Below are positions 18,006-27,575 of a stretch of 57,459 nt of DNA, piece after piece. Under the pieces are notes generated by a model. The model saw only the letters and a program-made list of their open reading frames with translations. It was not told the DNA's origin and did not search any database. The position numbers and the translations under genes are program-made. Source of the DNA: a bacterium TMED88 (GTDB lineage: Bacteria > Myxococcota_A > UBA9160 > UBA4427); contig NHEP01000078.1 in assembly GCA_002171515.1 (NCBI GenBank), forward strand, positions 1 through 57,459, given 5' to 3'. Position 1 is the stretch's first letter; each line of letters starts with the position of its first letter.

Positions 18006-19808
18006 ATGCCCGAAGCCACCCGACTCACCGCGGACGGTCGACCCGTCACCAATGGTCCCACCGTGATGACGCCCTCAGAAGCCTTTGTCGAGACTCTCGT
18101 CGCCCAGGGGGTCACCGAGGTGTTTGGAATCGTGGGTTCGGCTTATATGGATGCTTTCGACCTCTTTCCCGCGGCGGGGATTCGATTCATCCCAACAGTG
18201 CATGAGCAAGGGGCCGCCCACATGGCCGACGGCTACTCGCGAGCCTCGGGCCGACATGGTGTGTGTATTGGCCAGAATGGTCCGGGCATCACAAATTTTG
18301 TGACGGCCATCGCCGCGGCCTATTGGGCCCACAGTCCAGTGGTGGCGGTCACTCCCGAAACGGGAACCCTCGCTGTTGGACTGGGCGGCTTTCAAGAGAC
18401 CAATCAGCTTCCGATCTTCTCCCCCATCACCAAATATCAGGCCCACGTCAACAACCCGGCCAGAATGGCAGAGCTCACTGCACGAGCCTTCGACCGCGCC
18501 AAGGTCGATATGGGACCCACCCAACTCAACATTCCCCGGGACTACTTCTACGGGGAAATCGAGTGTGCGATTCACGACCCTCTCACCATTCGCCGGGGCG
18601 CAGGCAGCCTGACTGATCTCGACGCCGCCGCCGAGGCCCTCGCCGCTGCAGAGTTTCCTGTCATTCTGGCTGGAGGCGGCGTCGTCGCCGCAGACGGAGT
18701 CGACGCCTGTGTACGACTGGCGGAGATCCTCGGCGCGCCGGTGGCCAACAGCTACCTCCACAACGACTCCTTTCCCGCAAGTCACGAACTTTCCTGCGGT
18801 CCCCTCGGCTACCACGGCAGTAAGGCGGCCATGTCGCTCATCTCAAAAGCCGACGTCGTCTTGGCCCTGGGCTCTCGGCTCGGCCCCTTCGGCACGCTTC
18901 CCCAATACGGTTTCGATTATTGGCCCAAAAATGCCAAGCTCGTTCAAATCGATGCAGATACCAACGTGCTGGGCCTCGTGAAACGCGCCGACGTCACGGT
19001 CTGTGCCGACGCGCGAGAAGCCGCTGAAGCCCTCGCTCTTCGCCTGGCCGAAAAAACGCTGGCCGGATCTGCCAACCGCGAAAGCCGCGCCGCCACGATC
19101 CAAGAGGAAAGACAGGCTTGGCGCGACGAGCTGAATGATTGGAACCACGAAAAAGATGATTGGAGCATCGAGGTTGCTGAGGACTCAAATTACATGCATC
19201 CGCGCCCGGTTCTCCGCGAGTTACAGAAAGCGCTCCCGGCCGACGCCATGGTTTCGACAGACATCGGCAACATCTGCCAAATCGCCAACAGCTACCTCTC
19301 ATTTGAGCGGCCCCGAAGCATGTTTGGCGCCATGATGTTCGGGAATTGCGGCTACGCGCTCCCGGCCATGATTGGCTGCAAAGTCGCGGAACCGGATCGC
19401 CCAGCCGTGGCCTACGTGGGCGACGGCGCATGGGGGATGAGCTTCGGAGAAATCCTCACCTGCGTTCGAGAACAGATCCCCGTCACCGCGGTCGTTTTCA
19501 ACAACCAACAATGGGGCGCCGAGAAGAAGAACCAAGTCGACTTCTATTCCAATCGATTCCTGGGCGTCAACCTTGAGAATCCGAGCTGGGCGGAGGTGGC
19601 GCGCTCATTGGGCGCCGAGGGCCGGACGATTCAGAAGACCTCCGAGGTGGGCCCGGCCCTGGCAGACGCCTGCCGAGCGCAGCAAGACGGAAAGACCACC
19701 GTCCTCGAAGTCATGGTGACCCGAGAACTCGGCGACCCCTTCCGGCGAGACGCGCTCAAGCTCCCGAAACGTCTGCTGTCGAAATACAAAGACTACTCGA
19801 CCGAGTAG
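18006..19808 (+). CDS. xsc: Sulfoacetaldehyde acetyltransferase
   Basis: Xsc is a ThDP enzyme that converts sulfoacetaldehyde and phosphate to acetyl phosphate and sulfite. The N-terminal pyrimidine domain has VFGIVGSAYMDAFDLFP and HEQGAAHMADGYSRASGR. The C-terminal ThDP-binding region has VGDGAWGMSFGE and FNNQQWGAEKKNQVDFY, the latter very characteristic of Xsc rather than acetolactate synthase. Length (600 residues) is typical. AAAAGGAA precedes the ATG. It is followed 22 bases later by a class III aminotransferase and is divergent from ackA. No sulfite exporter or dehydrogenase is seen. Confidence 0.93.
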   Translation: MPEATRLTADGRPVTNGPTVMTPSEAFVETLVAQGVTEVFGIVGSAYMDAFDLFPAAGIRFIPTVHEQGAAHMADGYSRASGRHGVCIGQNGPGITNFVTAIAAAYWAHSPVVAVTPETGTLAVGLGGFQETNQLPIFSPITKYQAHVNNPARMAELTARAFDRAKVDMGPTQLNIPRDYFYGEIECAIHDPLTIRRGAGSLTDLDAAAEALAAAEFPVILAGGGVVAADGVDACVRLAEILGAPVANSYLHNDSFPASHELSCGPLGYHGSKAAMSLISKADVVLALGSRLGPFGTLPQYGFDYWPKNAKLVQIDADTNVLGLVKRADVTVCADAREAAEALALRLAEKTLAGSANRESRAATIQEERQAWRDELNDWNHEKDDWSIEVAEDSNYMHPRPVLRELQKALPADAMVSTDIGNICQIANSYLSFERPRSMFGAMMFGNCGYALPAMIGCKVAEPDRPAVAYVGDGAWGMSFGEILTCVREQIPVTAVVFNNQQWGAEKKNQVDFYSNRFLGVNLENPSWAEVARSLGAEGRTIQKTSEVGPALADACRAQQDGKTTVLEVMVTRELGDPFRRDALKLPKRLLSKYKDYSTE

Positions 19809-19830
19809 CCCGCCTCTCGGAGAAATCACG

Positions 19831-21141
19831 ATGACAACCGCCGATCCCAAGCGTCACTACTGGCTGCCCTTCACTCCAAACCGTGAATTCCGAGCCCACC
19901 CGCAAAATTTTTCCCGGGCCGAGGGCATCCACTACTGGAGCGAGGCGGGGCATGAAATCCTCGACGCCAGCTCGGGACTTTTTTGCACGCCTCTGGGTCA
20001 CGGCCGGCGAGAGATCGCAGACGCCGTCCATGCACAATTGCTCCAACTCGACTTCGCAGGAGCCTTTATCCGGGGGCACGACCGAGCTTTCGAAGCGGCC
20101 GAACGCATCGCTCGACTGACGCCGGCTGGACTCGACCACATCTTCTTCGGGAACTCCGGATCCGAGGCGGTTGAAACCGCCATCAAGATGGCCTTCGCCT
20201 ATCACCGAGCCCGAGGAGAAGGACAACGTACACTCCTGGTTTCACGGGAATTGGCTTATCACGGCGTCAACCTCGGCGGCGTGGGCCTCTCTGGCATTCG
20301 AGCCAACCGAACCCACTTTGGCGCAACACCGGGGGCCGTCGTCCACCATATGCGTCATACGGGCATTCCGACCAATCGATTCGCCACCGGGCAGCCCGAG
20401 GCTGGAAGTGACTTGGCCGAAGACCTCGAACGCCTCTGCGGGACCTACGGGGGCGAGAACATTGCGGCAGTCTTCGTGGAACCGGTGGCCGGGTCGATCG
20501 GATGCCTCGCTCCGCCTGTCGGTTATCTCGAGCGAATCCGGGAAATCTGCACGGCCCACGGCATCCTCTTGGTCTTCGACGAGGTCATCACCGGGCTCGG
20601 ACGCTTGGGCCACCCCTTCGCGGCCCAGGCCTTTGGTGTGACCCCCGACGTCATCACCATGGCCAAGGCCTTGACCAATGGCATGCAGCCGATGAGCGCC
20701 GTCGCCGTTCAATCGGAGATCTACCAAACCCTTGTTGAAGAATCCGAGAGCCCTCTGGTTGAGTTCTTCCACGGCTACACCTACAGCGGTCACCCGGCTG
20801 CGTGTGCAGCCGCAGTGGCCACCCTCGACATTTATCAAGAGGAGAAGAGTTTCGAGCTGGCGGCCAAGCTCTCCAAGACCTTCGGCGAAGGGATTAGCGC
20901 CATGTCGAATATTCAAGGGGTGACGGGCGCCCGATCCTGCGGCCTGTTTGGCGCCGTCGACGTGGAACCGGTGGACGGTCAGCCCGGCCGTGCCGGCTAC
21001 GAGACCCAGAAAAAACTTTTCGACCTCGGCCTACACCTCAAAGCCACCGGCGACAGCCTGCTGATCGCCCCCGCTTTCACCTTTACGCCGAGCGATCTCG
21101 AGACCCTTTTTGAACGCTTGCGGGCCGGCCTCGAGGGGTAG
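19831..21141 (+). CDS. Class III omega-amino acid / taurine:pyruvate aminotransferase
   Basis: PLP fold-type I aminotransferase of 436 residues. It starts HYWLPFTPNREFRAHPQ like beta-alanine/omega-amino acid:pyruvate aminotransferases. FGNSGSEAVETAIKMA, the PLP-contacting LVFDEVITGLGRLG and the Schiff-base Lys in TMAKALTNGMQPMSAVAV are present. Its position next to xsc makes taurine, the sulfonate analogue of beta-alanine, the likely donor, giving sulfoacetaldehyde and alanine (a Tpa role). By sequence alone, beta-alanine or another omega-amine donor cannot be excluded. Confidence 0.85.
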   Translation: MTTADPKRHYWLPFTPNREFRAHPQNFSRAEGIHYWSEAGHEILDASSGLFCTPLGHGRREIADAVHAQLLQLDFAGAFIRGHDRAFEAAERIARLTPAGLDHIFFGNSGSEAVETAIKMAFAYHRARGEGQRTLLVSRELAYHGVNLGGVGLSGIRANRTHFGATPGAVVHHMRHTGIPTNRFATGQPEAGSDLAEDLERLCGTYGGENIAAVFVEPVAGSIGCLAPPVGYLERIREICTAHGILLVFDEVITGLGRLGHPFAAQAFGVTPDVITMAKALTNGMQPMSAVAVQSEIYQTLVEESESPLVEFFHGYTYSGHPAACAAAVATLDIYQEEKSFELAAKLSKTFGEGISAMSNIQGVTGARSCGLFGAVDVEPVDGQPGRAGYETQKKLFDLGLHLKATGDSLLIAPAFTFTPSDLETLFERLRAGLEG

Positions 21142-21194
21142 CGCCCGGAAATCGCAAGCGGTCTGACGCCCCGCACGTCCGGAGGCTGTATCCA

Positions 21195-21227
21195 GGGGCT
21201 GAAACGGCCCCGAGAGCCCTCCGGGGC
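21195..21227 (+). terminator. Possible terminator after the sulfonate genes
   Basis: Two overlapping GC-rich stems lie between the aminotransferase and clpB. GGGGC (21195-21199) can pair with GCCCC (21207-21211), or GCCCCG (21207-21212) can pair with CGGGGC (21222-21227). The stems are mutually exclusive. There is no T run, so termination is only suggested. Confidence 0.3.
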
Positions 21228-21232
21228 GCCTT

Positions 21233-21239
21233 CTTGAAA
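21233..21239 (+). promoter_or_regulatory. CTTGAAA, possible heat-shock-type -35 box of clpB
   Basis: CTTGAAA matches the -35 consensus of sigma-32-type promoters and lies about 60 bases before clpB, a classic heat-shock gene. I could not find a convincing CCCCAT-type -10 box at the expected spacing, so this remains a weak call. Confidence 0.2.
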
Positions 21240-21301
21240 ATTTTCATGGGGTGCACCCTCGGGACGCTTGCATCGGTCGGACGCGTGCCAACCCTCTCAG
21301 C

Positions 21302-23893
21302 ATGCAGTCAGACAAACTTACGATCAAAACCCAAGAAGCCATCAACCGCGGGCAAGCCATCGCTCGGGAGCGTGGCCACAATTTTATCGAATCGACCCAC
21401 TTGCTCGATGCGCTGCTTGAGCAGGAAGAGGGCAGTACCGTCCCGGTCCTTCAGAAGCTCGGACTGTCGGTGCCGCGCCTCCGCGAGGCTGTCGGCCAGG
21501 CCCTCGACACGCTGCCCAAGGTCAGTGGCGGGAGTCCTGTTCAACTCGGACAGAGCGCCGCTCAAGTACTCGAATCTGCTTTCGCCGAGGCGGACCAGCT
21601 TAAGGACGAGTACATCTCGACTGAGCACGTGCTGCTCGCAATGGTCGCCAGCGAGCGGGACCCTGCCGGACAAATCCTTCGAGCAGAAGGCGCGAACCAC
21701 GAAGCCATTCTCCAAGCGTTGGCTTCGGTTCGCGGCGGCGCTCGCGTGACCGACGCAGATCCCGAGTCCAAGTACCAAGCCCTCGAAAAATACGGACGTG
21801 ACCTGACCAACGTCGCCCGGAGCGGAAAGCTCGACCCGGTCATCGGGCGCGACGAAGAGATTCGTCGTGTGGTGCAGGTGCTTTCGCGGCGCAGCAAGAA
21901 CAATCCTGTTCTGATTGGAGAACCGGGCGTTGGCAAGACGGCCATCGCTGAGGGCTTGGCCCAACGCATCGTCGCCGGAGATGTGCCGGATACCTTGAAG
22001 GATCGGCAGCTCATTGCTTTGGATATCGGCGCCCTCATTGCCGGCGCCAAGTACCGCGGCGAATTCGAAGATCGCCTCAAGGCTGTTCTGCGCGAAGTCT
22101 CGGAGGCCGAAGGGAAGATCATTCTCTTCATCGACGAGCTGCACACCATCGTGGGCGCCGGAGCCGCAGAAGGAGCGGCGGACGCCGCGAATATGCTCAA
22201 GCCCGCGTTGGCCCGTGGCGAACTTCATTGCGTGGGCGCAACCACGCTTGACGAATATCGAAAGCACATCGAAAAGGACTCGGCCCTCGAGCGGCGCTTC
22301 CAACCCGTCGTGGTCGGCGAACCGAGCGTCGAGGACACCATCTCGATCCTTCGCGGCTTGAAAGAGCGCTACGAGGTCCACCACGGCGTGCGGATCAGTG
22401 ACAACGCCATTGTGGCCGCCGCGACCCTCAGCAACCGCTACATCACGGATCGCTTTCTGCCCGACAAGGCCATCGATCTGGTCGATGAAGCCGCCAGCCG
22501 CGTTCGCGTTCAGATCGACTCGATGCCGGAGGAGCTGGACCAGCTTGAACGAAAGCGCATGCAGCTGGAGATCGAACGCGAAGCACTCAAGAAAGAGCAG
22601 GATGAAGCCAGTCTCGCTCGTAGCGAAGCGGTGGAGCTTGAGATCGCCGAGTTGCGATCGAAGGGCGATGCCATGAAGGCGCGCTGGGAAAACGAGAAAG
22701 CGGTGATCGCCGACGTGCGCACCGCCAAGGAGCGGAAGGAAGAGCTCGAGCTGGAGCTGGAAAGAGTGACCCGCACCGGAAATCTCGAGCGCGCCGCTGA
22801 GATTCGCTACGGCGAGCTCGTGCAGCTTGAGAAGGAAATCGATGAAGAGCAGGTCAAGTTGGACGCTCTCCAGAGCGAGGGGTCCTTGCTCTCGGAAGAA
22901 GTCACCTCGGAAGAGATTGCCGAAATTGTCTCCAAATGGACAGGTGTGCCCGTTTCAAAGATGCTCGAAAGCGAGCAGCAAAAGCTCATCCACATGGAAG
23001 AAGCCTTGCATCAACGCGTCATCGGTCAGGATGAGGCCCTTGTCGCCGTCTCCAATGCAGTGCGTCGAGCCCGGGCGGGACTCCAAGATCCGGAGAGACC
23101 CATCGGGTCGTTCATTTTCCTGGGGCCTACTGGCGTCGGCAAAACCGAGACCGCCCGCGCCCTGGCGGATTTCCTTTTCGACGACGAACACGCAATGGTT
23201 CGCATCGATATGGGTGAGTACATGGAGAAACACTCCGTATCCCGACTCATCGGCGCGCCGCCAGGCTATGTGGGCTACGACGAGGGGGGCCAGCTGACCG
23301 AAGCCATTCGGCGGCGACCGTATAGCGTTGTGCTCTTCGACGAAATCGAAAAGGCGCACTCCGATGTGTTCAACATCTTTCTTCAAATTCTCGACGACGG
23401 CCGACTCACCGATGGCCAAGGCCGAACGGTGGACTTCCGCAACACAGTTCTGATCATGACGTCCAATATTGGAAGTTCCTACATCGTCGACCTCTCGGAG
23501 GCGAGCCAGCAGAGCGAGATGGAAGACAGGGTGATGGATGCGCTCAAGGGGCATTTCAAACCCGAATTCCTGAACCGGGTCGACGATGTCATGATTTTCC
23601 ATCAACTCGGCCGGGACCAGATCGGAAACATTGCCGAGATTCAACTCGAACGCGTCCGTTCACTCCTCGCGGACCGAAGACTCAGCCTGGAGGTCAGCCC
23701 CGCGGCGATGACGCTCCTCGCGGATCGTGGCTATGACCCGCAGTACGGCGCACGACCTCTTAAGCGGGTCATTCAGCGCTTGGTGCAAGACCCGCTGGCC
23801 ATCCGAATTCTGGAAGGCGAGTTCCCAGAAGGATCGAAGATCCAGGCCGAGGCCAACCCATCCGGAGACGGACTGGATTTTCGAATCCATTGA
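21302..23893 (+). CDS. clpB: ATP-dependent disaggregase ClpB
   Basis: ClpB extracts polypeptides from aggregates with the help of DnaK. The start [14 protein letters not shown] at 21302 is the family's; an upstream in-frame reading adds 17 unrelated residues. The N-domain is followed by AAA1 with Walker [11 protein letters not shown] and Walker [10 protein letters not shown]. The long coiled-coil middle domain spans roughly residues 400-520 (heptad-rich [11 protein letters not shown]). AAA2 has [10 protein letters not shown] and [11 protein letters not shown]. Length (863 residues) is normal. It is transcribed alone and ends at a strong hairpin. Confidence 0.97.
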   Translation: MQSDKLTIKTQEAINRGQAIARERGHNFIESTHLLDALLEQEEGSTVPVLQKLGLSVPRLREAVGQALDTLPKVSGGSPVQLGQSAAQVLESAFAEADQLKDEYISTEHVLLAMVASERDPAGQILRAEGANHEAILQALASVRGGARVTDADPESKYQALEKYGRDLTNVARSGKLDPVIGRDEEIRRVVQVLSRRSKNNPVLIGEPGVGKTAIAEGLAQRIVAGDVPDTLKDRQLIALDIGALIAGAKYRGEFEDRLKAVLREVSEAEGKIILFIDELHTIVGAGAAEGAADAANMLKPALARGELHCVGATTLDEYRKHIEKDSALERRFQPVVVGEPSVEDTISILRGLKERYEVHHGVRISDNAIVAAATLSNRYITDRFLPDKAIDLVDEAASRVRVQIDSMPEELDQLERKRMQLEIEREALKKEQDEASLARSEAVELEIAELRSKGDAMKARWENEKAVIADVRTAKERKEELELELERVTRTGNLERAAEIRYGELVQLEKEIDEEQVKLDALQSEGSLLSEEVTSEEIAEIVSKWTGVPVSKMLESEQQKLIHMEEALHQRVIGQDEALVAVSNAVRRARAGLQDPERPIGSFIFLGPTGVGKTETARALADFLFDDEHAMVRIDMGEYMEKHSVSRLIGAPPGYVGYDEGGQLTEAIRRRPYSVVLFDEIEKAHSDVFNIFLQILDDGRLTDGQGRTVDFRNTVLIMTSNIGSSYIVDLSEASQQSEMEDRVMDALKGHFKPEFLNRVDDVMIFHQLGRDQIGNIAEIQLERVRSLLADRRLSLEVSPAAMTLLADRGYDPQYGARPLKRVIQRLVQDPLAIRILEGEFPEGSKIQAEANPSGDGLDFRIH

Positions 23894-23899
23894 GTGAAC

Positions 23900-23934
23900 C
23901 CGAACGCGGGACCGCAGCCCGGTCCCGCGTTCGG
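23900..23934. terminator. 14-bp perfect hairpin between clpB and elp3
   Basis: CCGAACGCGGGACC (23900-23913) pairs perfectly with GGTCCCGCGTTCGG (23921-23934) around a seven-base loop. It fills the gap between two converging genes and its right arm abuts the elp3 stop. It probably acts as a bidirectional terminator or mRNA-end stabiliser. There is no long T tract. Confidence 0.65.
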
Positions 23935-25743
23935 TCACCGATCTCCATCGAGCGTGCGGCGCTGGTAGAGGGGGCCATCTTCAAACCCAAGCCGGCGGTA
24001 CCAGTCCCGGGTGCCCACCGCTGAGATCACAGCGAGTTGGTCAAAGCTTGCGGCACGGGCCCTCTGGGCGGCGGCCTCGACGAGTTGACTGCCCAGACCT
24101 CTATGCTGGGCGCGATCGCCGTCGCGCAGCCCCAAGCCCAGCGACGCCCCATACACGTGCACCTCTCGAATGACTGCGCAGCCCCGGAGCGCCTCCGGGG
24201 TTTCAGAGGCCACCGCTGAAATCGGCAACGAAAGCCGAAGAAAGCCCGCCAAACGATCGTCCTCGGTCACCATTTCAAGGAAACGTTCCTCGCCCACCGC
24301 ACTCGAGTAGGCCGTTTCGCGCAGGACGAGCCGGTCGAGATCGAAGCGCTCTCGCTTGATTTCACGCGACCGAATATCGACGCAATGTCCTCCACGGCGC
24401 GCTAACTCTTGCTCTGCGATTTGCCGAAAATTGGTCAGTTTATTGCCGACCACGATATCGTCGGAGGAAATATCTCGGATCACTCGCGTCACGCGGCAAT
24501 AGCGGGGCACCTTTGCCAAAGCCCCGACAATCACCTCAAGAAGCTCCTCGTGGGTATAGGGCCGCCATTCTCCACGGCGATAGTGATCCATGAGCTCCGC
24601 AGTCTCGATCAAGCTGCAGGGGTAAATTTTCAATTCATCCGGGCGTATACCCTCGTCATCAAAGAGTCGACTGAAATCTTCCTGTTCCATGGAAGGCGTT
24701 GACCCCAACAAATTGGGCATCCAATGGGCATGTATTTTAAACCCCGCCGCCCGCAACAACCGAAGGGCCTGTCGCGTCGAGGCCACATCATGGCCGCGGC
24801 CGTTTTTCTCAAGAATTTCATCGGAAAGCGATTGAATGCCGATCTGGACCTTGGTGCAGCCCAGACGACGAATTCTGAGAACCTCTGCTGCATTCACGCG
24901 ATCCGGCCGGGTTTCAATCACTAATCCCACGTTTCGGCACATCTTTTTTTCGTTGCGAAGATGGGCCGCCTCAAGTTCTAACCAAGTCGCCGATTCTGAG
25001 CGGGCCAACAGACGCCCATCGAGTCTTTTTCTAAGGTGAGTCGAGACGGTATCGTCATAGCCCCGGCCAGCGGAGTCGGTCAAGTCTGCAAAATCTCGAA
25101 TCTCAAAATCGACATCGCGACGACCGTCGATTCCATCGCCAAAATCCGACAGCGCATCAAAACAACGCTTCACAAACCAAATCTGGTACGCCTCGGGGTA
25201 AGCGGACCAAGTGCCTCCCAGAATGATCAGCTCAATCTTGTCAATCGGATGCCCGATCGCCCGATAGGTGGCTAGACGATTCCAGGTCTGATCGTACGGG
25301 TCGAAGTGACTATGAGCGGCACGTTGTGCTCCGGGTTCATCAGCGAGATAACTCTTTGGCATCCGCACGTCATTGGGACAAAAAACGCAACGCCCCGGAC
25401 AGGGAAAAGGCTTGGTCAGGACGGTGAGCGGGGTAACGCCGCTTTGAGTGCGGACCGGGCGCAATTGCACGCGCCGAACGAAGGTTTCTTCGTCAAGTCG
25501 AAAACCAACCTCTGGACCCAGGGCTCGGAACCCCGCGATGATCTGACTCCGGGAAAAAAAACCCTGACCATCTCGGGGGTGTGCCCGCAGAATTCGATCA
25601 AAATCCGCGGGGGGGACGACGCCCCCATCGTCGGGAAGAGACTCGACGGCCCGAACGATGGCCACCAAGGACTCGCGATGCCGGACCGGATCAAAGTCGG
25701 CGACGTGGGGCGGGCGGAGCGCGGGTGGGTTTCGAGAGGCCAT
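23935..25743 (-). CDS. elp3: Elp3-family tRNA U34 carboxymethyl synthase (radical SAM + GNAT)
   Basis: Elp3 uses a 4Fe-4S cluster, SAM and acetyl-CoA to place a carboxymethyl group at C5 of wobble uridine. The radical-SAM cluster motif CPGRCVFCP (residues around 95-103) is followed by RMPKSYLADEPGAQRA and KIELIILGGTWSAYPE. The C-terminal GNAT domain has HVYGASLGLG, QHRGLGSQLVE (acetyl-CoA loop) and ISAVGTRDWYRRLGF. Both catalytic halves look intact over 602 residues. The start at 25743 (MASRNPPALRP) is preferred to 25764. It diverges, across only 59 bases, from a Trm9-like methyltransferase. Confidence 0.92.
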   Translation of the reverse strand: MASRNPPALRPPHVADFDPVRHRESLVAIVRAVESLPDDGGVVPPADFDRILRAHPRDGQGFFSRSQIIAGFRALGPEVGFRLDEETFVRRVQLRPVRTQSGVTPLTVLTKPFPCPGRCVFCPNDVRMPKSYLADEPGAQRAAHSHFDPYDQTWNRLATYRAIGHPIDKIELIILGGTWSAYPEAYQIWFVKRCFDALSDFGDGIDGRRDVDFEIRDFADLTDSAGRGYDDTVSTHLRKRLDGRLLARSESATWLELEAAHLRNEKKMCRNVGLVIETRPDRVNAAEVLRIRRLGCTKVQIGIQSLSDEILEKNGRGHDVASTRQALRLLRAAGFKIHAHWMPNLLGSTPSMEQEDFSRLFDDEGIRPDELKIYPCSLIETAELMDHYRRGEWRPYTHEELLEVIVGALAKVPRYCRVTRVIRDISSDDIVVGNKLTNFRQIAEQELARRGGHCVDIRSREIKRERFDLDRLVLRETAYSSAVGEERFLEMVTEDDRLAGFLRLSLPISAVASETPEALRGCAVIREVHVYGASLGLGLRDGDRAQHRGLGSQLVEAAAQRARAASFDQLAVISAVGTRDWYRRLGFEDGPLYQRRTLDGDR

Positions 25744-25802
25744 GATGACCGCGTAGAGTACCATCCTCGGCGACCTAGCCGAAAAACAGCGGCCCGAGAT
25801 TC
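25744..25802. promoter_or_regulatory. Short divergent promoter region between elp3 and the Trm9-like gene
   Basis: Only 59 bases separate the two divergent starts, so the promoters must overlap or lie back to back, which favours co-regulation. I see no clear -35/-10 pair or operator. Confidence 0.4.
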
Positions 25803-26600
25803 ATGAACGCTCAAACCCGACAACAGCTTCGCGATCTAAATCGCTTATTTTATCGCCAGACCGCCGATACGTTTGCGGAAACCCGAAACCACCCTTGGCC
25901 CGGTTGGGATCGGATCCCCCTGCCGAATCTGCCCCAAGGACGGCGTTTCCGAATCCTCGACGTCGGCTGTGGAAACGGGCGATTTGCCGTCGCCCTTCAT
26001 GGCCGCTTGGCGGGCCCATTCCAGTATTTCGGCCTCGATGACAGCCCCCTGATGATCTCCCTGGCCCAGCCCGCCCTCGCCCATCTCAAAGACGTCGAGG
26101 CTCAATGGATTCAGGCGGACGCCCTGGCGGAGACGCCAGGCGACGATTGGCCCAACACATCCTTCGATTGGGTCGTCGCATTCGGCCTGATTCACCACGT
26201 CCCCGGACTCGCCCAGCGCGAGCAGTTCGTGAAGCAGCTTGCGGAGCGGGTCGCACCCGGCGGACAGCTGGTCATCGCCGCGTGGCAATTCGCCGACCAA
26301 GAGCGCTTCGAAGGGCGCACACTCGAATGGTCGAGCCTCCACGATGCGGGCCACCCCGCCGTGGAGCCAAGCCAGGTCGATCCAGGGGACTACCTGCTCG
26401 GTTTCGGCTCTCCGAACCAGGCCCTCCGATATTGTCACCACTGCGACGAGGACGAGTTGAATGCATTGTCGCAGAGTTCCGAGCTTGAGGAGATCGCCCG
26501 TTTTTCGGCGGACGGACGGAGCCAAAACCTCAATCGATACTTGGTTCTGAAACGACCGAATCTCACCGAACACGCTTCGGAAAAATCTCCTTCGGCCTGA
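25803..26600 (+). CDS. Class I methyltransferase resembling Trm9/ALKBH8 wobble-uridine methyltransferase
   Basis: This 265-residue SAM methyltransferase has motif I ILDVGCGNGRFAVAL and motif IV-region WVVAFGLIHHV. Beyond the generic fold it shows Trm9-like features. The N-terminus reads LNRLFYRQTADTFAETR then HPWPGW, like the Trm9 segment with YxxIAxxFxxTRxKPWP. GGQLVIAAWQFADQERFEGR parallels the GGQLxIxxWAxEQ region. The C-terminus RYCHHCDEDELNALS parallels RYYHxFxxGELxxL. Trm9 methylates cm5U to mcm5U. Divergence from elp3 supports that role. The family call is from recalled motifs, so it is an inference; a generic small-molecule methyltransferase is the alternative. Confidence 0.7.
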   Translation: MNAQTRQQLRDLNRLFYRQTADTFAETRNHPWPGWDRIPLPNLPQGRRFRILDVGCGNGRFAVALHGRLAGPFQYFGLDDSPLMISLAQPALAHLKDVEAQWIQADALAETPGDDWPNTSFDWVVAFGLIHHVPGLAQREQFVKQLAERVAPGGQLVIAAWQFADQERFEGRTLEWSSLHDAGHPAVEPSQVDPGDYLLGFGSPNQALRYCHHCDEDELNALSQSSELEEIARFSADGRSQNLNRYLVLKRPNLTEHASEKSPSA

Positions 26601-26653
26601 CGACTGACGCCGAGCCTGATACGGTGGGCCGACATCGAAAACAGGAGCACTTT

Positions 26654-27466
26654 TTGGAAACCCATCACAGCAATCGATTTGACCGGGACACGGCGGTGAC
26701 CCTCGTTGAGGAGGGCACCTACTCCACTCGATTCGATCCAGGATGGTGGATCATCCGAGGGCCCAATGGAGGCTACCTCGCGGCGATTCTGCAACGAGCG
26801 ATCACCGCGGCCGTCGATGACGTCGCCCGCCTCCCTCGGTCCTTGACGGTCCACTACACCTCCCCACCGACCGAAGGCGAAGCCCTGATCGAAACTCGGG
26901 TCGAGCGCCGAGGCGGCTCACTCAGCACCGTCACGGCCCGCGTGACCCAAGCGGGCAAGCTCCGAGCGCTGGCCCTCGCCGCCTGCTCGACCCCCCGTGA
27001 GAGTCACGCCTTTTACCACGCGGAGATGCCGGATGTGCCGCCGGCGGACTCCCTGGCCCGGGGCGAAGCCGCAATCCCTCTGCACGAGCGGTACGACTAT
27101 CGATTCATTCCCTCCATGCAGCCCAATGCCGCAAACGAAACCGCTGTGATGGCCGCATGGATCCGACCCGAGACACCCCGGCCGCTCGATCACCCGCTGC
27201 TGGCCGCCTACTCGGATGCTTTGCCCCCAGCGGTTTTTGCCCGCGCCCATCGAGACCAAGCCCTGGGCGCCCTGCCCACCGTCGATCTCACCATCCACTA
27301 CCGGATGGATCCCGCCGAGACGGGGGTGCGCGACGACGAACACTGCCTGGCCATCTTTCGCTCCCGCCTGGCGCACGGGGGCTACATCGAGGAAGATGGA
27401 GAAATCTGGAGTGCCGACGGACAGCTTTTGGCTCAGTCCCGTCAACTCGCCGTCATTCTCGGCTAA
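26654..27466 (+). CDS. TesB-like acyl-CoA thioesterase (double hot-dog)
   Basis: About 270 residues. GWWIIRGPNGGYLAAILQRA, then RLPRSLTVHYTSPPTEGEALIETRVERRG and a second half ending WSADGQLLAQSRQLAVI, match the acyl-CoA thioesterase/4HBT-like family with two fused hot-dog folds. The TTG at 26654 is preceded by AGGAG at six bases, which decides it over the GTG at 26624. It hydrolyses fatty-acyl-CoA thioesters; the substrate is unknown. It lies downstream of the Trm9-like gene and may be cotranscribed, though functional linkage is not evident. Confidence 0.8.
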   Translation: METHHSNRFDRDTAVTLVEEGTYSTRFDPGWWIIRGPNGGYLAAILQRAITAAVDDVARLPRSLTVHYTSPPTEGEALIETRVERRGGSLSTVTARVTQAGKLRALALAACSTPRESHAFYHAEMPDVPPADSLARGEAAIPLHERYDYRFIPSMQPNAANETAVMAAWIRPETPRPLDHPLLAAYSDALPPAVFARAHRDQALGALPTVDLTIHYRMDPAETGVRDDEHCLAIFRSRLAHGGYIEEDGEIWSADGQLLAQSRQLAVILG

Positions 27467-27575
27467 GCGAACACGGCGGCCGACTCATTGCATCGAGTCC
27501 GGCCCGGGTGGGAACTCGCACCGGCTGCGGGACGTCTCTTCGGAGAATGGATCAAAAACATCGGAAGCAGAACCC

